From contig DAOWEP010000062.1 of NCBI GenBank assembly GCA_030638455.1, forward strand, positions 1 through 6,625: a DNA stretch of 6,625 bases, read 5' to 3'. Shown here piece after piece: positions 1-4,145 of this stretch. Positions within the stretch are counted from its first letter, which is position 1; every line of letters starts with the position of its first letter. The DNA comes from Gammaproteobacteria bacterium. GTDB taxonomy: Bacteria > Pseudomonadota > Gammaproteobacteria > DAOWEP01. A program made the translations under genes and the position numbers. The notes beneath the pieces are model-generated. The model did not search any database and had not been told where the DNA came from. It was given only the letters and a program-made list of their open reading frames with translations.

Positions 1-104
1 TCCGGCCCTCCGAAAGGAATATACTTTTCACGACGGAAACTCATACAGCCGTTACCACCGTCACCGGCCCGTACCAGGATTTTTGCCTCATCAATGAATT
101 TCAT
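1..104 (-). CDS. obgE: GTPase Obg/CgtA, N-terminal fragment (partial, continues past the left edge)
   Basis: Only the first 34 codons are in the window. The translation begins MKFIDEAKILVRAGDGGNGC and continues through SFRREKYIPFGGP, which is the start of the glycine-rich Obg fold; the GTPase domain lies outside. Obg proteins are essential GTPases that bind the 50S subunit and take part in ribosome assembly and stress control (family knowledge). The ATG at 102-104 is chosen because it begins the conserved MKF start. There is no clear Shine-Dalgarno before it; the nearest bases read CTAGAAACTATTTACT. It follows rpmA in the usual order rplU-rpmA-obgE, but the gap is 368 bases and contains a terminator and hairpin repeats, so obgE probably relies on read-through or on its own promoter. 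I found no convincing promoter in 105-180, which is AT-rich. Confidence 0.93.
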   Translation of the reverse strand, partial: MKFIDEAKILVRAGDGGNGCMSFRREKYIPFGGP

Positions 105-174
105 AGTAAATAGTTTCTAGGTACGAGTGTCCAAGCTAAGTATGGTCTTAAATATAACATTATGACATTCAACT

Positions 175-419
175 CGCCGCTCCTTGCCATCTCGGTAACT
201 GCTCCTGCGTTACTCTAACTCCCCACATCCATGTGGGTCGCTGCATCACGGCATACGACCACCATGGATGGTGGAAATGTAGAAAATGCAGGAGCAATTT
301 TCTACCGGTCATCCTCGGCAACTGCTCCTGCGTTGCTCTACCTCCTGCTTCCATGCAGTCGTGTACATCGCCGCTCATTGCCATCCATGGCATCGCGGCA
401 TACCGTACATCCTGTACAT
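175..419 (-). repeat. Cluster of GGA-loop hairpin repeats between rpmA and obgE
   Basis: This fills most of the gene-free gap 105-472. Two direct copies of a 28-base core lie at 191-218 and 314-341 (25/28 identical). Each core folds into a five-base stem around a nine-base loop reading GCAGGAGCA on the minus strand: stem 195-199/209-213 (GTAAC/GTTAC) and stem 318-322/332-336 (GCAAC/GTTGC). Around them are short palindromes: 222-237, 259-274, 345-358 (one mismatch), 379-392 and 405-417, each centred on TCC (plus) or GGA (plus, for 259-274). A 17-base segment at 175-191 recurs at 369-385 with one change. Stem sequences differ from copy to copy yet stay paired. No believable protein is encoded here. 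The unit recurs at 1240-1317. Function is unknown; see findings. Confidence 0.8.
279..305 (+). repeat. Perfect 9-bp inverted repeat with GCAGGAGCA loop, in reverse orientation
   Basis: The arms GTAGAAAAT (279-287) and ATTTTCTAC (297-305) are exact reverse complements around the loop GCAGGAGCA (288-296). The loop is identical to that of the cores at 191-218 and 314-341, but here it reads on the plus strand, so this is an inverted family member with an unrelated, fully paired stem. Together with the core at 191-218 it makes a larger imperfect inverted repeat: 197-211 against 285-299, 13 of 15 bases complementary. No T-run follows, so it does not look like an intrinsic terminator. Confidence 0.8.
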
Positions 420-446
420 AAAAAAGCCCCGTGCAATGACGGGGCT
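420..446 (-). terminator. Rho-independent terminator of the rplU-rpmA unit
   Basis: On the minus strand an 8-bp GC-rich stem (AGCCCCGT / ACGGGGCT, positions 446-439 and 432-425) with a six-base loop is followed directly by six T residues (425-420). It begins 26 bases after the rpmA stop codon. It sits before obgE, so it should separate ribosomal-protein expression from obgE at least in part. Confidence 0.92.
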
Positions 447-472
447 CTAAATTCTTTATAAAACGCTTTGCC

Positions 473-727
473 TTACGCCACTATACTCACAAACTTGCGC
501 TTTTTTGGCCCTTTGGTTTCAAAAACCACTTTGCCATCTGCTTTTGCAAACAAGGTATGGTCTCTTCCACAACCAACGTTAACGCCGGGATGGAAATGGG
601 TACCACGCTGACGAACAATGATGTTTCCTGCTTTTACTATTTCACTACCAAAACGCTTTACACCAAGACGTTTGGATTCCGAATCGCGACCGTTACGTGT
701 ACTACCGCCTGCTTTCTTATGTGCCAT
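473..727 (-). CDS. rpmA: 50S ribosomal protein bL27
   Basis: An 84-residue protein starting MAHKKAGGSTRNGRDSESKR and containing GNIIVRQRGTHFHPG (from about residue 34) and GRDHTLFA (from about residue 54), the hallmarks of bL27. Its length is that of typical gammaproteobacterial bL27. The flexible N-terminus of this family reaches the peptidyl-transferase centre and contacts the tRNA acceptor end (family knowledge). The protein starts AHKK after Met, with no Firmicutes-type cleaved leader. It begins 11 bases after rplU; a GAGG overlapping the rplU stop codon, nine bases before the ATG, is the likely ribosome binding site. It is therefore translated from the rplU mRNA, and the unit ends at the terminator just downstream. 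Confidence 0.98.
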   Translation of the reverse strand: MAHKKAGGSTRNGRDSESKRLGVKRFGSEIVKAGNIIVRQRGTHFHPGVNVGCGRDHTLFAKADGKVVFETKGPKKRKFVSIVA

Positions 728-738
728 TGCCTATCGCC

Positions 739-1047
739 TCACTTGATTCCGGTAATCAGCAATTCAGTAAATGCCTGCCGGTGGCCTGTTCTTTTGTCAT
801 GATGTTTACGACGACGGAACTTGATAACCTCAATTTTCTTTCCGCGGCCCTGTGATTTTACTTCTGCTGTTACCTTGCTACCTTCAATATATGGGTTGCC
901 CACCTTGATGTTATCGCCATCAGCAATCATCAGGACATCATCCAGTTCAACCGAAGCACCCTCTTCAGCCAGAAGCTTTTCTACCTTTAAGGTCTGACCT
1001 TCACTAACACGATACTGCTTACCACCGGTCTTGATTACAGCATACAT
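739..1047 (-). CDS. rplU: 50S ribosomal protein bL21
   Basis: A 102-residue protein starting MYAVIKTGGKQYRVSEGQ and ending with the KFRRRKHHDKRTGHRQ stretch (about residues 76-91) and LLITGIK. This is the standard bL21 fold and length (E. coli 103). bL21 binds 23S rRNA on the 50S subunit and is the first gene of the conserved rplU-rpmA pair. The ATG at 1045-1047 gives the invariant MYAV start. AGGGG ten bases upstream (within CTAGGGG, 1056-1062) is the likely ribosome binding site. A good sigma70 promoter lies about 60 bases upstream. The gene is divergent from ispB, separated by 553 bases. Confidence 0.98.
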   Translation of the reverse strand: MYAVIKTGGKQYRVSEGQTLKVEKLLAEEGASVELDDVLMIADGDNIKVGNPYIEGSKVTAEVKSQGRGKKIEVIKFRRRKHHDKRTGHRQAFTELLITGIK

Positions 1048-1062
1048 AACTCTGAAACCCCT

Positions 1063-1098
1063 AGATTCTAAAATCTGAATAATCTCTGCCCATGCAGA
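1063..1098 (-). other. rplU 5' leader with two small hairpins
   Basis: The predicted transcript starts near 1103 and gives a leader of about 56 bases. It contains two perfect 5-bp stems: TCTGC/GCAGA with a 4-base loop (1098-1085) and AGATT/AATCT with a 4-base loop (1076-1063). The second ends immediately before the ribosome-binding AGGGG. They could affect access to the start site, but such short stems are common by chance and no known leader class is recognised. Confidence 0.4.
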
Positions 1099-1109
1099 AA
1101 AGAGCGGGA

Positions 1110-1138
1110 ATTTTAGCGATAAGTTAGCACTTCGTCAA
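1110..1138 (-). promoter_or_regulatory. Sigma70 promoter of rplU-rpmA
   Basis: On the minus strand TTGACG (1138-1133) and TAAAAT (1115-1110) are separated by exactly 17 bases. Five of six bases match consensus in each box, and the spacing is ideal. Transcription would start near 1103, about 55 bases before the rplU ATG. The -35 box and the start of the spacer lie inside the left arm of the inverted-repeat element that begins at 1127. Confidence 0.8.
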
Positions 1139-1483
1139 GTGAGTACTGACGGGTTCAGCGAACCGAGAAGCGACTAGCTGCTAGGCGTACTTGCGCAGAT
1201 TTAGTCATTCTATATCAAGCAATTACAAAGCTTCCGCTCCTCGGCAACCACTCCTGCGTTGCTCTACCTTCTCCATCCCTGGAGTCGTGCTCACGCCCCT
1301 GACCTACGTCCTGTAGGCCACAAAGCAGATAGTCGCTTATCGCCTCGCCCGAAGGGAGCCACTCTAATGCACCGCTACTACGTTGCATCCCTTGAAAAGG
1401 AGCCTACTATTCCCTGCGGGCTGCGCCTTGTATCGGTGCATTAGAATGGCTCTGATCCCGTCAGTACTCACTTGACGGAGTGC
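1127..1483. repeat. Nested inverted-repeat element in the ispB-rplU gap
   Basis: Three sets of complementary arms are nested without crossing. Arm a, 1127-1158, pairs with 1452-1483 (30 of 32 complementary, one of the two exceptions a possible G-T). Arm b, 1168-1182, pairs with 1324-1338 (14/15). Arm c, 1356-1374, pairs with 1434-1452 (18/19). The order a-b-b'-c-c'-a' would fold as a three-way junction of about 357 bases. Each a arm is itself a small hairpin with loop ACTC/GAGT. No open reading frame inside looks real, and no convincing flanking target duplication is seen. Possible natures are a non-autonomous mobile element, a REPIN-like pair of palindromes, or a structured RNA. The diverged arm copy at 4113-4145 argues for a dispersed family. 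Confidence 0.75.
1240..1317 (-). repeat. Third copy of the GGA-loop hairpin unit, inside the inverted-repeat element
   Basis: The core at 1240-1267 matches the one at 314-341 at 26 of 28 positions and keeps the GCAAC/GTTGC stem (1244-1248/1258-1262); its loop on the minus strand is GCAGGAGTG. It is followed, as at 314-419, by short palindromes: 1271-1284 (arms CTCCA/TGGAG) and 1303-1317 (arms CCTAC/GTAGG), each with TCC (plus) or GGA (minus) in the loop. It lies between arms b and b' of the larger element, so the element is either mosaic or includes this unit as a module. Confidence 0.75.
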
Positions 1484-1600
1484 CAAGTCAATGAATCATA
1501 CAAAATTCTGGCACAACAAAAGCAGGATCGGTAAACTAACCAGCAATTACCGCCTGATTTCTACACGAAACATGGTGTAACTCATTGATATTATAAAAAA
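1473..1600 (+). promoter_or_regulatory. Probable ispB promoter region, boxes uncertain
   Basis: This stretch must hold whatever drives ispB. TTGACG at 1473-1478, in the right arm of the element, points toward ispB but has only poor -10 matches at 17-18 bases (CATACA at 1497-1502). A better -10-like stretch, TATTAT/TATAAA (1589-1597), lies directly before the ATG; it lacks a -35 match and would place the transcript start at or next to the start codon. I cannot choose between them. Confidence 0.3.
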
Positions 1601-2602
1601 ATGCCTTTAGCACAACATTCTCACAGCAGCCTTGCCACTCTGGATGAAATCAGGTCTCTGATAAGCAAAGACATGGAATCTGTTAACCTTTTGATTAAAA
1701 AGGCATTATATTCAGAGGTTGGGCTGATTGGCCAACTTGGGCACTACATAATCAACAGCGGCGGCAAACGGCTCCGTCCTGTACTGGCATTACTTTCTGC
1801 CAGAGCCAGTGGCTACCAGGGAGATCAACACATCCATGTAGCCGCGATTGTTGAATTTATCCACACTGCCACCCTGTTACATGACGACGTAGTTGATGCC
1901 TCTGAACTACGCAGGGGACAGGAAACCGCTAATGCCATCTGGGGGAACGAAGCCAGTGTACTGGTTGGCGATTTTGTCTACTCTCGAGCCTTTGAGATGA
2001 TGGTTGAAATCAACGATATGCGGGTGATGGAAATTCTCGCTCATGCCACCAATACCATTGCGGAAGGTGAAGTCATGCAACTATTGAATTGTCATAATGC
2101 AGACATCACCACGGAAAGTTACCTGAATGTTATTCATTGCAAAACAGCCAAACTTTTTGAGGCCGGCTGCCAACTGGGTGCCTTGCTTGCAGGTACAGAT
2201 AAATCACAGGAACAGGCGATGGCCAGCTACGGAATGCACCTGGGCACCGCCTTTCAACTAATTGATGATGTGCTCGACTACAGTGCCTCCGCTGAAGAAA
2301 TAGGCAAAAATATCGGGGACGATCTTGCGGAAGGCAAGCCAACACTGCCGCTGATCTACGCGATGGCACATGGTACAAAAGAGCAGGAAAATACCATTCG
2401 CCAGGCGATTGAAAAAGGCGGGCGTGAACGTATTCAAGAGGTTTCAAAAGCGATCGAATCTACAGGGGCCATTACATACACCGCCCGGCTTGCAAGGGAA
2501 GAGGCCAATAAGGCACAACAGGCACTTGCCGGGTTTCCAAAATCTCCCCATATAGATGCATTGATGGCACTGGCTGATTTCTCTGTTGAACGAAACTATT
2601 AG
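1601..2602 (+). CDS. ispB: Octaprenyl (all-trans polyprenyl) diphosphate synthase
   Basis: A 333-residue trans-prenyltransferase very like E. coli IspB. It condenses isopentenyl diphosphate onto farnesyl diphosphate to make the long isoprenoid side chain of ubiquinone and menaquinone. Visible motifs: GGKRLRP (54-60, diphosphate binding); the first aspartate-rich motif DDVVD (95-99) followed by RR (104-105); and the second, QLIDDVLDY (219-227), then GKNIGDD (235-241). A small residue (Ala90) five positions before the first motif fits a long-chain product. Exact chain length cannot be read from sequence. The start at 1601 gives about ten residues more than E. coli IspB before the shared N-terminal helix. 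It has no Shine-Dalgarno, since the preceding bases are TTGATATTATAAAAAA. The next in-frame ATG (1673) would cut into the conserved helix. The gene is divergent from rplU and followed 24 bases later by tRNA-Pro. Confidence 0.96.
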   Translation: MPLAQHSHSSLATLDEIRSLISKDMESVNLLIKKALYSEVGLIGQLGHYIINSGGKRLRPVLALLSARASGYQGDQHIHVAAIVEFIHTATLLHDDVVDASELRRGQETANAIWGNEASVLVGDFVYSRAFEMMVEINDMRVMEILAHATNTIAEGEVMQLLNCHNADITTESYLNVIHCKTAKLFEAGCQLGALLAGTDKSQEQAMASYGMHLGTAFQLIDDVLDYSASAEEIGKNIGDDLAEGKPTLPLIYAMAHGTKEQENTIRQAIEKGGRERIQEVSKAIESTGAITYTARLAREEANKAQQALAGFPKSPHIDALMALADFSVERNY

Positions 2603-2626
2603 CTTGAGAGCTTTTCCAGATACCGC

Positions 2627-2703
<77 letters not shown>

Positions 2704-2725
2704 AACTAAATGCTTACTTGAGTAA

Positions 2726-4021
2726 ATGAGCAACATGAATACTCTCAATATAGAAAATCTGGTTTCAAATGAACACAGTCCTCTAGATCAGTTTAATCTG
2801 CTCACCACCCTGTTTCATGATTTCTCATCTTCACTTGATATAGAAACAACATTAAGCAATGCAACCTCTTTAATAAAACAATATCTTGACGCCGAAAGTG
2901 CATCCCTGTTCCTGCTGGATAACAATGACACGGAGCTGGTATGCAGGGTCTCTGCGAGTGAACCAGATATTTCAGGCCTCCGAATGGGGGCCAACAAGGG
3001 AATTATTGGCCGCGCGCTTCGTGAGAACAGTATCCAGATGATTCGCGATGTATCCATGGACAAGGATTTTTACAGCAGTGTTGATGAAGAAACCGGCTCA
3101 ACCACCCGCTCTATTCTTTGCGTCCCTCTAAGCGTACAAAACCACAAGCTTGGTGCATTTGAAGCCATAAACAAAAACAGTGAAGATGGCCTGTTTAGCA
3201 AACAGGACTGTGATCTTCTGGCCATACTGGGCAATATTGCCTCTATGGCTATATATAATGCGCAACTGGTTGAAGAACTGCTGGAACAGGACCGCACCCA
3301 CAGGGAACTGGAACTGGCAAGGGAAATCCAGACGGCTCTTCTTCCTAAAGAAATCGATCAACAGAAAATATTTGGCATTAACCTGTCGGCCCGCAAGCTC
3401 TCGGGTGATTTTTATAATTATTTTCAATTACCGGATGGGCGTATATTTTTCACCCTTGGTGATGTTGCCGGAAAAGGTGCAAATGCTGCATTGTTAATGG
3501 CAAAGACCACTTCCCTTTTCCGTTGCCTGGGAAAGACCATCACGAGTCCGGCCGATTTATTATTTCAGATCAATAATGAGATATACGAAAATATCACTCG
3601 CGGACTTTTTGTAACCATGGTTATAGGGATTTATGACCCAAAGAAAAACCTGGTGACATTGGCAAATGCCGGTCATCAGCCGCCATTATATGTCGACAAA
3701 GATCTATCTATCTCTTCACTGAAAACCGCGTCTCCGCCCGTAGGGATTCTGCCAGATACTACATATGAAGAATACGATGTTCCACTTAGCAAATGGGCTA
3801 TGTATATTTTTACCGACGGCCTGACTGAGGGCTGGGAAAAGCTCCAGTTCCCGCTAGGTGAAGACGGGGTCACACGTGCAATAACAAAATTCTCATCTGT
3901 ACCGGCAGCCAGCCGACTGGATGAAATTGTCACCAATATAACCGCCTGGAAAAGAGAAGTTTCCGGATATTTATTTGATGACATTACCATGCTACTAATA
4001 CAGGATGCAGAAAACAGCTGA
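2726..4021 (+). CDS. GAF-domain PP2C-type (SpoIIE/RsbU-like) serine/threonine phosphatase
   Basis: A 431-residue soluble protein with no signal peptide or membrane segment. A GAF sensor domain spans about residues 25-182 (GIIGRALRE near 92-100, then SILCVPLSVQ near 129-138). A short helical linker ending in ELELAREIQTALLPKE (194-209) is the typical RsbU signalling helix. The SpoIIE/PP2C catalytic domain covers about 218-427. The expected metal-binding acidic residues are all present: D228 in SGDFY, D246 in GDVAGKG, D364 in TDGLTE and D418/D419 in FDDIT. NAGHQPP (314-320) is also typical. Such enzymes usually dephosphorylate STAS anti-anti-sigma proteins in partner-switching pathways (family knowledge). 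No STAS protein, anti-sigma kinase or sigma factor is visible, so target and GAF ligand are unknown. ATGs at 2726 and 2735 are both possible starts; TTGAG (2718-2722) is badly spaced for either. Confidence 0.93.
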   Translation: MSNMNTLNIENLVSNEHSPLDQFNLLTTLFHDFSSSLDIETTLSNATSLIKQYLDAESASLFLLDNNDTELVCRVSASEPDISGLRMGANKGIIGRALRENSIQMIRDVSMDKDFYSSVDEETGSTTRSILCVPLSVQNHKLGAFEAINKNSEDGLFSKQDCDLLAILGNIASMAIYNAQLVEELLEQDRTHRELELAREIQTALLPKEIDQQKIFGINLSARKLSGDFYNYFQLPDGRIFFTLGDVAGKGANAALLMAKTTSLFRCLGKTITSPADLLFQINNEIYENITRGLFVTMVIGIYDPKKNLVTLANAGHQPPLYVDKDLSISSLKTASPPVGILPDTTYEEYDVPLSKWAMYIFTDGLTEGWEKLQFPLGEDGVTRAITKFSSVPAASRLDEIVTNITAWKREVSGYLFDDITMLLIQDAENS

Positions 4022-4112
4022 CTTTAAGGAGTCTCTGATTAACTATTACACTACTACATATAAATAAGACAAAAAGATTAAACTACCCGCTATACTGATA
4101 ACCTGAACAGTA

Positions 4113-4145
4113 CCCGTCAATACTCGTTTGACAGGGTGCTAAATC
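4113..4145. repeat. Diverged solitary copy of the inverted-repeat arm, overlapping the ATPase 3' end
   Basis: It aligns without gaps to 1457-1489, with 26 of 33 identical and all seven differences transitions. It keeps the arm's hairpin, including the ACTC loop (4122-4125). The pair G1464-C1471 becomes A4120-T4127, a compensatory change, and T1465-A1470 becomes T4121-G4126. The matching region b/c sequences are absent nearby, so it is a single end. It supplies the TGA stop (4119-4117) and roughly the last eight codons of the ATPase. Confidence 0.7.

Noticed and set aside
175..419. CRISPR-like array
   Set aside because: The repeats are few, unequally spaced, partly inverted, and separated by related palindromes instead of unique spacers of constant length.
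169..461. Several short open frames on both strands within the rpmA-obgE gap
   Set aside because: They translate palindromic repeat DNA, lack ribosome binding sites and have no recognisable protein features; similar frames recur wherever the repeat does.
1259..1444. 61-codon frame in the divergent gap
   Set aside because: It begins inside the repeat core and spans arms b' and c of the inverted-repeat element, with no ribosome binding site or protein-like composition.
1117..1493. Target-site duplication flanking the inverted-repeat element
   Set aside because: Sequences outside the arms (ending GTTA on the left, starting CAAGTC on the right) do not match; TTAGCAC is shared only with the solitary arm copy.
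1509..1524. Sigma54-like site upstream of ispB (TGGCAC, then AAGC with GG and GC ten bases apart)
   Set aside because: The -12 half is AAGC instead of TTGC, no activator or binding sites are seen, and ispB is a housekeeping gene. Probably chance.
2601..2616. Small hairpin AGCT-TGAG-AGCT followed by T residues after ispB, as a terminator
   Set aside because: The stem is only 4 bp and not GC-rich, too weak for an intrinsic terminator, and it would cut off the tRNA that seems to depend on this transcript.
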